NCBI RefSeq assembly: GCF_014203425.1
Contig: NZ_JACHJC010000001.1
Location: forward strand, 5,978,001-6,042,000
DNA: 64,000 nt
Source: Micromonospora echinospora
Lineage (GTDB): Bacteria > Actinomycetota > Actinomycetes > Mycobacteriales > Micromonosporaceae
Reading direction: 5' to 3'
A program made the position numbers and the translations under genes. A model generated the notes under the pieces. It was not told the origin of the DNA and did no database searches. It saw nothing but the letters and a program-made list of their open reading frames with translations. Position 1 is the first letter of the stretch, and every line of letters starts with the position of its first letter. Shown piece after piece: positions 33,240 through 41,806 of this stretch.

Positions 33240-36011
33240 TCAGATCAACCGCAGCTCGCGCGCCCGCCGGACGGCGTCCCGCCGGCGGGTCGCGTCGAGC
33301 TTGCGGTAGATGTTGCGCACGTGCGTCTTGACGGTGTTCACCGACAGCGACAGCTCGGCGGCGATCTCCACGTTGGACAGGATGCTCTGCAGGTACCGCA
33401 GGATGGTCAGCTCCCGCTCGGTGAGCGGCTCGTCCAGCCCGCGCGCCGGACCGTCCGCCGCCCCGGCGACCGGCTGTGCGTCCGCGCCCCGGACCAGCTC
33501 GCTCACCGTCGCCCAGTACGCGGTGCCGGAGTCCAGGTGCGCGGCCAGCAGGTCCCGTACCCCCGGGTCCGCCCGGGTGAAGACGCGCCGGAAGCCGTCC
33601 GGCTCGGCGAGCGCCAGCACCTCCTCCAGCACCCGCCCGGCCCGCCGGGCGTCCCCGGCCCCGCCGGCCAGCGCCGCGTCGAGCAGCCCGGCGGCCAGCC
33701 GTACCGGCAACGGCCAGTCCGCCGCGCCGGGCCCGGCCCAGTCGGGCACCGCCCGTTCGGCCGCGCGGGCGTCACCGGCACGCAGCAGCAACCGGGCGGA
33801 CGCCAGCGCCGGCGCCGGCCCGTCGCCAGTGGCGTCGAGCAGCGCCCGGGCGCCGTCGGCGTCACCCGTCACCGCGCGTACCTGGGCCTCCTCGGCGGCC
33901 AGCCACCCGCCCAGCTCCGGGCCGGGCGCCACCGCCCGCGCCCCGGCGAGCGTGCGCAGCGCGCCGCCCGGGTCGTCGTTGTCGGTCAGCAGCCCGGCCC
34001 GGCAGAGCGCGGCCAGCGCCGCGCCCCCCGGCTCCGCGGCGGCCGGCCCGGCCAGCGCCAGGTGGGCCGCGGCCTCCGCCGGCCGGTCCCGATGCCAGGC
34101 CACGAGCGCCAGCGCCAGGTACGCGTAGCCGCAGTCCGACCGGGCCGACCAGCCCTGACAGGCCGGCATCGCCAGCGCCTCCCCGGCGAGTTCCTCGGCC
34201 GCCCGCAACGCGCCCTGGGCCGCCTCCAGCGCCGCCGAGCGGCTGACGCAGAGCAGCTCGGTCCGCGGCCGGCCGGCCCGGCGTGCCGCCTCCCGCGCCT
34301 CGGCGAACCGGGTACGGGCCACCGGCAGCTCCCCCTCGGCCAGCGCGACCAGCCCGTGCGCGGCGCCCGCCACCGCGCGTACGTCGTCGCGCTCGGCCGA
34401 CCCGGCACGCGGATCGGCGGCGGCGTCGGCGGCCGGGCCGGAAGCGGTGGCGAGCAGGCGGTCGGCAGCCTCGCGTACCGCCTCGTGGTTCCCGCCGAGG
34501 CGGGCCAGACTCAACTCCAGGGCGGCGGCCAGCCGGCGGAACCGGTCGCGGCGCGGCGCGGGCAGGTCGTCGGCGTGGGCCAGCGCGCGCCGCAGCTGCC
34601 CGTCGGCGGCGGCCGGATCACCGGCGTACGCCCGCTCCGCCGCGGCGGCCAGCGCCAGCTCGGGATCGCGGCGGACCGCGTTCGCCGGCGGCTCGGGCGG
34701 GGGCGCCGCGGCCGTCGGCTCGTCCGGTGCCAGCTCCGGCCAGCGGCTGATCAGCAGCTCGGTGGCGGCGGTCCACTCGCCGGCGGTCAGCGCGTGCCGC
34801 ACCGCCTCGGCCGGCCGGTCGTGGGCGGCGTACCAGTCCGCCGCCCGCCGGTGCAGCTCGCGCACCTCGTCGGCGGGCAGCCGGCCCAGTTCGTCCCGGA
34901 GCACGTCGGCCAGGAGCGGATGCGGCCGGTACCACTGCGGGTTGCCGCCGTCCTGGTGGAGGAAGCCGCCCTCCCGGGCCGCCTCGGCGAGCACCTGCCC
35001 GGCGTCGGCCCGCCCGGTCAGCACGGCGGCGAGGTCGGCGCGGACCGCGACGGCCACCGCCACGCGGCGCAGGACGTCACGGGTCGCCGGGCCCAGCGGC
35101 GCGAGCACCTCGTCCCGCAGGTACGCGGCGACGTCCGGCTGGTCACCGCCGAACCGGTCCACCGCGCGGGCCGGATCGGTCCCGTCGGCCAGCGCGAGCG
35201 CGGCGAAGCGCAGCCCGGCGGCCCAGCCGGCGGTGCGCTCGGCCAGCCGGGGCACCGCCGGGGCGGGCACCGGAACGCCGTGCGCGACCAGCAGGTCGGC
35301 GACCTCGTCGGCGGTGAACGCCAGCTCGTCCGGGCCGATGAGCGTCAGCTCGCCGGCCAGCCGCCAGCGGTGCAGCGCCAGCGGCGGCTCACGCCGCGCG
35401 CCGGCCACCAGCCGCAGTCGCCCGTCGGCGTGCTGGAGCAGGAACTCCAGCCCGGACAGGGCCGCCGGGTCGGTGACCCGGTGCAGGTCGTCGAGGACCA
35501 GCAGCACCGGCCGTTCCCGCGCGGCCAGCGCGACGGCGAGCGACTCCAGCTGCTCGGGCCGGGGCGGGCCGTCCGGCACCGGTGGCGGTGGTCCCTCGTC
35601 CGGGTCCTCGGCGGCGGCCGTACGCAGGGCCGCCGCCAGATAGCCCCAGAGCCGCCGTGTCGTGTCGCCCTCGCCCACCGTCACCCAGGCCGGCGCCGGG
35701 CCGTCCCGCTCCGCCCGCGCCCAGGCGGACAACACTGTCGTCTTGCCCCAGCCGGCCGGCGCGAGCACGAGCGTCACCGGCCCGCTCGCGCCCCGCTCCA
35801 CCCGCTCCACCAGGCGGGGCCGCAGCAGACCCGGCTCGGGTGGCGCCGGTGGCGTCAGGCGGGATGTCAGCAGCGGTGGGCCGCCCGGCAGCGCACCACC
35901 GGCCAGGTCGGGTGAATCGATGCCGGCGGTACGCAGATCGGGCGTACCGGTGATCTCCCTGGTGTCGTGCGGCGCGGCCACGAATCGGACCTGGTCGGCC
36001 TCTTCCGGCAT
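33240..36011 (-). CDS. LAL/MalT-type LuxR family transcriptional regulator
   Basis: A 923-residue large ATP-binding regulator. A Walker A sequence (LAPAGWGKTTVLSAW) near residue 78 and the Walker B LVLDDLHRVTDP near residue 165 define the STAND ATPase part. The middle (residues of about 400-830) is alanine/arginine-rich and made of TPR-like helix pairs. The C-terminal LuxR HTH reads LTERELTILRYLQSILSNVE and SVNTVKTHVRNIYRKLDATR. Such regulators activate genes on binding an inducer and ATP. The start is ATG 36011, with GGGGGAGGG upstream. It diverges from a 141-residue protein and converges on the DsbA-like gene, and may control the stress cluster around it. Confidence 0.9.
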   Translation of the reverse strand: MPEEADQVRFVAAPHDTREITGTPDLRTAGIDSPDLAGGALPGGPPLLTSRLTPPAPPEPGLLRPRLVERVERGASGPVTLVLAPAGWGKTTVLSAWARAERDGPAPAWVTVGEGDTTRRLWGYLAAALRTAAAEDPDEGPPPPVPDGPPRPEQLESLAVALAARERPVLLVLDDLHRVTDPAALSGLEFLLQHADGRLRLVAGARREPPLALHRWRLAGELTLIGPDELAFTADEVADLLVAHGVPVPAPAVPRLAERTAGWAAGLRFAALALADGTDPARAVDRFGGDQPDVAAYLRDEVLAPLGPATRDVLRRVAVAVAVRADLAAVLTGRADAGQVLAEAAREGGFLHQDGGNPQWYRPHPLLADVLRDELGRLPADEVRELHRRAADWYAAHDRPAEAVRHALTAGEWTAATELLISRWPELAPDEPTAAAPPPEPPANAVRRDPELALAAAAERAYAGDPAAADGQLRRALAHADDLPAPRRDRFRRLAAALELSLARLGGNHEAVREAADRLLATASGPAADAAADPRAGSAERDDVRAVAGAAHGLVALAEGELPVARTRFAEAREAARRAGRPRTELLCVSRSAALEAAQGALRAAEELAGEALAMPACQGWSARSDCGYAYLALALVAWHRDRPAEAAAHLALAGPAAAEPGGAALAALCRAGLLTDNDDPGGALRTLAGARAVAPGPELGGWLAAEEAQVRAVTGDADGARALLDATGDGPAPALASARLLLRAGDARAAERAVPDWAGPGAADWPLPVRLAAGLLDAALAGGAGDARRAGRVLEEVLALAEPDGFRRVFTRADPGVRDLLAAHLDSGTAYWATVSELVRGADAQPVAGAADGPARGLDEPLTERELTILRYLQSILSNVEIAAELSLSVNTVKTHVRNIYRKLDATRRRDAVRRARELRLI

Positions 36012-36043
36012 GCATCCCTCCCCCTGTCGGTGCGGGCAGCGGT

Positions 36044-36095
36044 TACCCGGACCGGGCCGGTTCACCCCTTCCGGGCGAACCCGGCTCACCCGGCC
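36044..36095. promoter_or_regulatory. Divergent promoter/operator region of the LAL regulator
   Basis: Between the LAL gene and the next gene on the plus strand lies ACCCGGACCGGG, followed by two TCACCC steps (in GGTTCACCCCTT and GGCTCACCCGG). The same 12-base core occurs in the palindrome before the BON gene at 31359-31381. It may be the regulator's own target, but GC-rich chance matches cannot be excluded. Confidence 0.35.
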
Positions 36096-36171
36096 CCGGC
36101 CCACCCTGGAGGCACGCGGGCGGCCGGCCGGGCAGCGCCGGCCGCCCGAGCCCGGGACCTCGGGAGGTCAG

Positions 36172-36597
36172 GTGGCGCGGATCAGACGGCTCACGGTCGG
36201 CGCGCTGGCGCTGGCGGCCGGCGGGGCGCGGAGGCTGGCCGACCGCCTGCCGCAGCGGGCCGCAACGGATCCACGGCCGGGACGGTGGCAGAAGGTGACG
36301 GTGGCCGCCGAGCCCGAGCGGGTGCTCCCGGCCGGACGGTGGCCCGAGCCGCTGCGTCGTCTCGACGGGGCGGTCGAGGTGTGGGCCCGCCCGGCGCCCG
36401 GCGGTCGCGGCACCGAACTGGCGATCCGTCCGCTGGGCGGGGAGTGCACGCTGCCGGGGTTCGCCGCGCACCTGGTCGGCGACGACCCGGGCCGGTACCT
36501 GCGCCACGTGCTGCGGCAGACCAAGCAGCTCCTGGAGACCGGCGAGGTGCTGCGCGCGGACCGCTCGCCGCTGGAGCGGCCGGGGCCGGTGCGATGA
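36172..36597 (+). CDS. Small protein of unknown function, possibly SRPBCC-like
   Basis: A 141-residue protein starting at GTG 36172 behind GGGAGGTCAG. A hydrophobic, basic N-terminal stretch (ARIRRLTVGALALAAGGARR) may anchor it to the membrane. The rest is beta-rich (KVTVAAEPERVLPAGRWPEP, VWARPAPGGRGTELAIRP) and ends in helices (YLRHVLRQTKQLLETGEVLR). The strand order and WARP...GTE pattern recall SRPBCC proteins in which residual polyketide-cyclase features are kept, but this is uncertain. Its stop overlaps the ADH start (ATGA), so it is coupled to the next gene. Confidence 0.7.
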   Translation: MARIRRLTVGALALAAGGARRLADRLPQRAATDPRPGRWQKVTVAAEPERVLPAGRWPEPLRRLDGAVEVWARPAPGGRGTELAIRPLGGECTLPGFAAHLVGDDPGRYLRHVLRQTKQLLETGEVLRADRSPLERPGPVR

Positions 36598-37730
36598 GGG
36601 CGCTGTGCTGGGCCGGGGCCGACGCGGTGGAGGTGCGCCGCGTCCCGGACCCGGAGCTGCGCAACGCCCAGGACATGATCGTCCGGGTGCGACGCAGCAC
36701 GACCTGCGGCGCGGACCTGCCGCTCCTGGGCGGGCGGGTGCCCGAGGCGTCCGCCGGGGAGGTGCTCGGACGCGAGTTCCTCGGCGAGGTGGTCGAGGTC
36801 GGCCCGGAGGTACGCCGGCACCGGGTCGCCGACCGGGTGGTGGTGGGCGCCGCGGTGGCCTGCGGCGCGTGCTGGTTCTGCCGGCAGGGGCTGCTCGCCT
36901 GCTGCGACAACGGCACGAGCGGTGTGACCGCCGAGCCGGAGTGGGGCCAGCCGTCCGCGGGCGGTTTCGGCCGGCCGGCCCGGCTGGGCGGGTTCGCCGG
37001 TGGCCACGCCGAGTTCGTCCGGGTGCCGTACGCGGACGTGGGCGCGTTCGCCGTACCGGAGTCGGTGAGCGACGACCGGGCGGTGTTCGCCGCCGACGCC
37101 GCGCCGGCCGGCTGGTACGGCGCCGAACTGGGCGAGGTCGCCCAGGGTGACGTGGTGGCGGTGTGGGGCGCGGGCGCTGTCGGTCAGCTCACCGCCGGGG
37201 CGGCGGTGGCCCGGGGGGCGGACCGGGTGATCGTGGTCGACGACCGGGACGACCGGCTGCGCATGGTCGCCCGGCACGCCGGGGTGGAGGCGCTCAACCA
37301 CAGGTACGTGGACGTGCTCGCCGAGCTGCGCGAACGCAGCGGCGGCCGGGGCCCGGACGTGTGCGTCGACGCCTCCGGGATGCCGGCCGAGCCGAGCCGG
37401 TGGCCGCTGACCGAGGCGGACGGCGGGGCGGCGCTGCGCGAGGCGGTGCACGCGTGCCGCAAGGGCGGCGTCGTGGTGGTGCTCGACGCCCGGCCCGGTG
37501 TGGTGGACCGGTTCCCGCTCGGCGCGCTCACGGACAAGGGCCTCGCCGTCCGCGCCGCCCGGCGGCGGGGCGCGACGGCCATCCCGGAGCTTCTGGCGCG
37601 GATGGCCCGCGACGAGCTGGTGACCGAGCATCTGGCCACGCACCGGATGCCGCTGGAGCGGGGCGCCGACGGGTACGCGTTGTTCCGCGACCGGGCCGAC
37701 GGCTGCGTGCGGGTGGTCTTCACGCCGTGA
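36594..37730 (+). CDS. Zinc-type alcohol dehydrogenase family protein lacking a catalytic zinc ligand
   Basis: A 378-residue medium-chain dehydrogenase, closest in pattern to glutathione-independent formaldehyde dehydrogenases. The structural zinc site is present (CGACWFCRQGLLACC, four Cys near residues 97-108), as is the NAD site (VWGAGAVGQ, near residue 190). At the catalytic site Cys38 is kept (TTCGADLPLL), but the GHE motif that supplies the second zinc ligand is LGREFLGEV, with Arg for His. The following relay position His is Pro. It may therefore bind metal weakly or do another reaction. The start ATG overlaps the previous stop. With the saccharopine-dehydrogenase-like gene next to it, it could act on fatty aldehydes (inference). 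Confidence 0.85.
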   Translation: MRALCWAGADAVEVRRVPDPELRNAQDMIVRVRRSTTCGADLPLLGGRVPEASAGEVLGREFLGEVVEVGPEVRRHRVADRVVVGAAVACGACWFCRQGLLACCDNGTSGVTAEPEWGQPSAGGFGRPARLGGFAGGHAEFVRVPYADVGAFAVPESVSDDRAVFAADAAPAGWYGAELGEVAQGDVVAVWGAGAVGQLTAGAAVARGADRVIVVDDRDDRLRMVARHAGVEALNHRYVDVLAELRERSGGRGPDVCVDASGMPAEPSRWPLTEADGGAALREAVHACRKGGVVVVLDARPGVVDRFPLGALTDKGLAVRAARRRGATAIPELLARMARDELVTEHLATHRMPLERGADGYALFRDRADGCVRVVFTP

Positions 37731-37761
37731 AGGTGAGCGCCGTGGATGGCACACTCGGCGG

Positions 37762-38937
37762 ATGCGCGCAGACCGTCGGTACGACCTCGTCCTGTTCGGC
37801 GCCACCGGCTTCACCGGCGGGCTCACCGCCGAGTACCTGGCCCGGCACGCGCCGGAGCGGCTGCGCTGGGCGCTGGCCGGGCGTAACCCGGACAAGCTGG
37901 CCGCGGTGCGGGAGCGGCTCGCCGCGATCGACCCGGCCCTGGCCGAGCTGCCCCTGCTCACCGCCGACGTGACCGACCCGGCGTCGCTGCGGGCGGTGGC
38001 CGAGTGCGCCCGGGTGGTGGCCACCACCGTCGGCCCGTACGTGCACCACGGCGAGCCGCTGGTGGCCGCCTGCGCCGCGGCCGGCACCGACTACCTCGAC
38101 ATCACCGGCGAGCCGGAGTTCGTCGACCGGATGTACGTGCGGCACCACGCCGAGGCGGTACGCACCGGGGCACGCCTGGTGCACGCCTGCGGCTTCGACT
38201 CGATCCCGCACGACCTGGGCGTCTGGTACACGGTCAAGCAACTGCCGGCCGACGGGCCGATCGCCGTGGACGGCTACGTGCGGGCCGGTGGCCGGTTCTC
38301 CGCCGGGACGTACCACTCGGCGCTCACCGCGTTCTCCCGTACCGGTGAGACGAGCCGGGCGGCGCGGGCCCGGCGGGCGATGGAGCCCGGCCCGGACGGG
38401 CGCCGGGTCCGCGCGGTGCCGGGCAAGGTCGGCCGGGTACGCGAGTTCGGCCAGTGGGCGGTGCCGCTGCCCACCATCGACCCGCAGGTGGTCCGCCGGT
38501 CCGCGGCGGCCCGCCCGGAGTACGGGCCGGACTTCCGCTACCGGCACTTTGCGGCCATGAAGCGGCTGCCCACGGTGCTTGTCGCCGGAGTCGGGCTGGC
38601 CGGTGTGATGGGGCTGGTGAAGGTGGCGCCGACGCGGCGCTGGCTGCTCGGGCGGCTCGCCTCCGGGCAGGGGCCGACAGCCGAGCAGCGGGCGAAGTCG
38701 TGGTTCCGGGTGCGGTTCGTGGGCACCGGCGGCGGCCGCCGGGTGGTGACCGAGGTGGCCGGCGGCGACCCGGGATACGACGAGACCGCCAAGATGCTCG
38801 CGGAGTCGGCGCTCTGCCTGGCCTTCGACGACCTGCCGGAGACCGCCGGGCAGGTCACGCCGGCCGCGGCGATGGGTGACGCGCTGCTGGACCGGCTGGT
38901 CCGCGCGGGCATCACGTTCCGCACGCTGCCGGCGTGA
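37762..38937 (+). CDS. Saccharopine dehydrogenase-family protein, trans-acting enoyl reductase-like
   Basis: A 391-residue NAD(P)-binding protein. The Rossmann signature is YDLVLFGATGFTGGLTAEYL at the N terminus, followed by AGRNPDKLAAVRERL and VVATTVGPYVHHGEPLVAAC, which are the pattern of the actinobacterial saccharopine dehydrogenase-like group including Mycobacterium tuberculosis Rv2953, the trans-acting enoyl reductase of phthiocerol and phenolic glycolipid synthesis. It contains a hydrophobic stretch near residues 270-290 (LPTVLVAGVGLAGVMGLVKV). No polyketide synthase is in the window, so the true substrate is unknown. It follows the ADH gene by 31 bases on the same strand. Confidence 0.85.
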   Translation: MRADRRYDLVLFGATGFTGGLTAEYLARHAPERLRWALAGRNPDKLAAVRERLAAIDPALAELPLLTADVTDPASLRAVAECARVVATTVGPYVHHGEPLVAACAAAGTDYLDITGEPEFVDRMYVRHHAEAVRTGARLVHACGFDSIPHDLGVWYTVKQLPADGPIAVDGYVRAGGRFSAGTYHSALTAFSRTGETSRAARARRAMEPGPDGRRVRAVPGKVGRVREFGQWAVPLPTIDPQVVRRSAAARPEYGPDFRYRHFAAMKRLPTVLVAGVGLAGVMGLVKVAPTRRWLLGRLASGQGPTAEQRAKSWFRVRFVGTGGGRRVVTEVAGGDPGYDETAKMLAESALCLAFDDLPETAGQVTPAAAMGDALLDRLVRAGITFRTLPA

Positions 38938-38968
38938 GGTTGACCCTCGACCCGGTCGAGGTCACAGG

Positions 38969-40090
38969 ATGACGGCCGTGGAGAGCGAGCTTCGCAGCAT
39001 CGGCGAACTGGCCCGGGCCAGCGGCTTGACGGTCAGCGCGTTACGGTTCTACGACCGTTCCGGCGTGCTGCCCCCGGCCCGGGTGGACCCGGTGACCGGC
39101 TACCGCTGGTACGCCGAGGAGCAGGTGGCCCCGGCCCGCCTGGTGGCCGGGCTGCGCCGGGTGGGGATGCCGCTGACCGGCATCGCCGAGGCGCTGCGGC
39201 ACCGGCACCGGCCGGCCGAGGTGCACCGCCTGCTGGACGCGCACCTGCGCCGCCTGGAGGACGGCCTGGCCGACGCGCGTCGTGAACTCTCCCGGATCCG
39301 CAGCCTGATCGACCCGGAGGAGACCACTGTGACCACCCGCCTCGTGCTGTCCCGCACCGACCTCGCCGCCGCCGTGGACGCCGTACGCTTCGCCGTCGGC
39401 GCCGACCCCGCGCTGCCGGTCCTGTCCGGCGTGCTGCTGGAGGTCGCCCTCGACGGGGTGCACCTGTTCGCCACCGACCGGTTCCGGCTCGCCGTGGCCC
39501 GGGTCGGCGCCACTGTCGACGGCCCGCCGGTGAGCGTGCTGCTGCCGGTGGCTGCCGTCGACGAGCTGCGGGCGCTGCTGGACGCCGCCGGATCGCTGTC
39601 GGGCCTCGACGGCTCGGACGTTGCCGAGGTCGTCGTCACCCCCGACGGGGTGACTGTCACGGTGGCGGGCCGGCCGCTGACCGCCGTCCCGCTGCCGTAC
39701 GACTTCCCGGACTACCGGCGGCTGCTGCGGGCGCAGCTCGGCGACGCGCCCGCGTACCGGATCCCGTTCGACGGCGCGGCGCTGCGCGCGGCGCTCACCG
39801 CCGACGGCGTCCCCGTCTGCCGCCGGGCGCACGAGGGCGTCGAGCACGAGGTGGTGGCGCTCGGCCTGGACGGCCGCGGCGAGCTGCGCCTGGTCGACCC
39901 GAACGGCACGGACGGCGCGGACGGCGCGGGTGCGCTCCGGGTGGCGGTGAACCGGGAGTACCTGCTGGACGCGCTGGGGTCCGGCGACGGCCAGCTCGTG
40001 CTGGAACTGGACGGCCCGATCACGCCCCTGGCGGTGCGGCGGGCCGACGACGCGGACGCCTTCTCGGTGCTGATGCCGGTACGCCTCTGA
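38969..40090 (+). CDS. MerR regulator fused to a DNA sliding-clamp-like domain
   Basis: A 373-residue fusion. Residues 1-115 are a MerR regulator: HTH RSIGELARASGLTVSALRFY, wing RVDPVTGYRWYAEEQ and a dimerisation helix (VHRLLDAHLRRLEDGLADAR). From about residue 120 the chain resembles DNA polymerase III beta subunit: ALPVLSGVLLEVALDGVHLF then ATDRFRLAVARV, matching the first clamp domain motif PVLSGVL.E..L..ATDRYRLA. It ends in FSVLMPVRL, like the VMPMRL end of DnaN. The clamp part is about 250 residues, shorter than the 370-380 of a full DnaN. Whether it forms a ring cannot be told. Similar fusions occur in actinobacteria, but I know of no function. Confidence 0.88.
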   Translation: MTAVESELRSIGELARASGLTVSALRFYDRSGVLPPARVDPVTGYRWYAEEQVAPARLVAGLRRVGMPLTGIAEALRHRHRPAEVHRLLDAHLRRLEDGLADARRELSRIRSLIDPEETTVTTRLVLSRTDLAAAVDAVRFAVGADPALPVLSGVLLEVALDGVHLFATDRFRLAVARVGATVDGPPVSVLLPVAAVDELRALLDAAGSLSGLDGSDVAEVVVTPDGVTVTVAGRPLTAVPLPYDFPDYRRLLRAQLGDAPAYRIPFDGAALRAALTADGVPVCRRAHEGVEHEVVALGLDGRGELRLVDPNGTDGADGAGALRVAVNREYLLDALGSGDGQLVLELDGPITPLAVRRADDADAFSVLMPVRL

Positions 40091-40188
40091 CGCTCAGCGC
40101 TCGCCGGCCTCCCTCCCCCACGCTCCAGCGACAGACATCCGTGACAGTGCGTGACATCACTGCTGCCCCCGCTGCTTCACCCCTTGCG

Positions 40189-40262
40189 GACTTTGCTCTG
40201 CAGCCATCGGCGCGACGCTGACGCTCCGTCGAACGCCGCGTCGGTGGCTGCAGAGCAAAGTC
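40189..40262. repeat. Long hairpin repeat between the MerR-clamp gene and serS
   Basis: Perfect 18-base arms (GACTTTGCTCTGCAGCCA at 40189-40206 and its complement at 40245-40262) enclose a GC-rich 38-base loop with its own pairing (GCGACG with CGTCG). Outer bases (CCCCT...AGGGG) extend the stem with mismatches. The surrounding 432-base gap (40091-40522) otherwise has no gene. It may be a terminator or a dispersed repeat; its size and AT-richer arms favour a repeat. Confidence 0.8.
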
Positions 40263-40522
40263 GCCCGAGGGGCAAACCCGCCCGAGAGTGGATCCGTGAG
40301 ATTGACCAGGTCAGCGCGACCACGAGCGGATGCGGGGCCACGCACGCACCAGAGCGCCGTTACGCACTGTGAGCACATCCGATCGCCAGCACCACCACCA
40401 CGCACCGTCACCGGAACGGGCCTCGCGGCGGCGGGCTGCGCGGGCCGGGCCGGGGCGGCGAGGGCGCGACGGTAGCATCTGGAGGTCCCACCTGACTGCC
40501 TGGACGGAGGCGTACGAGCAGC

Positions 40523-41806
40523 ATGCTCGACATGGAGTTGATCCGGAAGGATCGCGAGGCGGTGGCGACCGCGCTGGCGAAGCGTCTGGATCCCGCCGAG
40601 GTCACCCGGGCGCTGGACGACATCCAGCGGCTCGACCAGGAACGACGCGCCCTGATCACGGAGATCGACGCCGAGCGGCAGCGCCGCAAGGCCGAGGCGC
40701 GGGCGTACGCGGAGGCGAAACGGTCCGGCGGCACGCCGCAGCCGGTCGCCCCGGAGGCCGAGCGCAAGCAGCTCGCGGAGCTGGAGTCCCAGCTCGACGA
40801 GGTGCAGTCCCGGCTCCGCTCGGCGATGAGCGAGCTGCCGAACCTGCCCGCCGACGACGTGGTCGCCGGGGGCAAGGAGGCCAACCGGGTGGTGCGGACG
40901 TTCGGCGAGGCGCCCGCCATCGAGAAGGTACGCGACCACGTGGAGCTGAGCCGCGCGCTCGGCCTGGTCGACCACGAGCGGGGCGTGAAGCTCGGCGGCT
41001 CGGGCTTCTGGATGTACACCGGTATGGGCGCCCGGCTGGAGTGGGCGCTGGTGAACTGGCTGATCGAGCAGAACATCCAGGCCGGCTACGAGTTCCTGCT
41101 CCCGCCGCACCTGCTGCTGGAGAGCGCCGGTTTCGCGGCCGGGCAGTTCCCGAAGTTCCACGACGACGTCTACCACATCGACAAGCAGTCGTCCTCGCGC
41201 GGCCAGTTCCTGCTGCCCACGGCGGAGACGGCGATCCTCGGCGCGTACCAGGACGAGATCCTGGAGACGCCGAAGCTGCCGTTGAAGGCGTTCGCGTACA
41301 CGCCCTGCTATCGCCGTGAGGCGGCCGGTTCGCACTCCGACGAGCGCGGCACGGTGCGCGGCCACCAGTTCAACAAGGTGGAGATCTTCCAGTTCACGCT
41401 GCCGGAGCAGGCGGGCGAGGCGCTTGAGGCGATGGTCGGGCACGTCGAGGGCCTGGTCGGCAAGCTCGGTCTGCACTTCCAGACCAGCCTGCTCGCCGCC
41501 AGTGACGCCAGCGCCTCGATGAAGAAGACGCTCGACGTCGAGGTCTGGATGCCGAGCACCGGCAAGTACAAGGAGGTGTCGTCGGTCTCCTGGGCCGGTG
41601 ACTACCAGGCCCGCCGGGCGGCGATCCGCTACCGCGAGCCGGGCGCGAAGCAGACCCGTTTCGTGCACACGCTCAACGGCTCGGCGCTCGCCACCAGCCG
41701 CCTGTTCCCGGCCATCCTGGAGCAGCACCAGCAGTCCGACGGCTCGGTGGTGGTCCCGGAGGTCCTGCGCGACAAGCTCGGCACCGACCGCCTCACCCCG
41801 CGCTGA
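40523..41806 (+). CDS. serS: Serine-tRNA ligase
   Basis: A 427-residue class II synthetase. The N-terminal coiled-coil arm that recognises the long variable arm of tRNA-Ser spans about residues 28-105 (ALDDIQRLDQERRALITEID). Class II motif 2 is CYRREAAGSHSDERGTVRGH, and motif 3 is in the last 70 residues (GSALATSRLFPAILEQHQ). The start is ATG 40523. The gene converges with ccdA and the two coding regions overlap by 14 bases at their ends. No T-box or other leader structure was seen upstream. Confidence 0.95.
   Translation: MLDMELIRKDREAVATALAKRLDPAEVTRALDDIQRLDQERRALITEIDAERQRRKAEARAYAEAKRSGGTPQPVAPEAERKQLAELESQLDEVQSRLRSAMSELPNLPADDVVAGGKEANRVVRTFGEAPAIEKVRDHVELSRALGLVDHERGVKLGGSGFWMYTGMGARLEWALVNWLIEQNIQAGYEFLLPPHLLLESAGFAAGQFPKFHDDVYHIDKQSSSRGQFLLPTAETAILGAYQDEILETPKLPLKAFAYTPCYRREAAGSHSDERGTVRGHQFNKVEIFQFTLPEQAGEALEAMVGHVEGLVGKLGLHFQTSLLAASDASASMKKTLDVEVWMPSTGKYKEVSSVSWAGDYQARRAAIRYREPGAKQTRFVHTLNGSALATSRLFPAILEQHQQSDGSVVVPEVLRDKLGTDRLTPR

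Noticed and set aside
40300..40522. T-box or other tRNA-sensing leader before serS
   Set aside because: No specifier loop, T-box sequence or antiterminator could be found.
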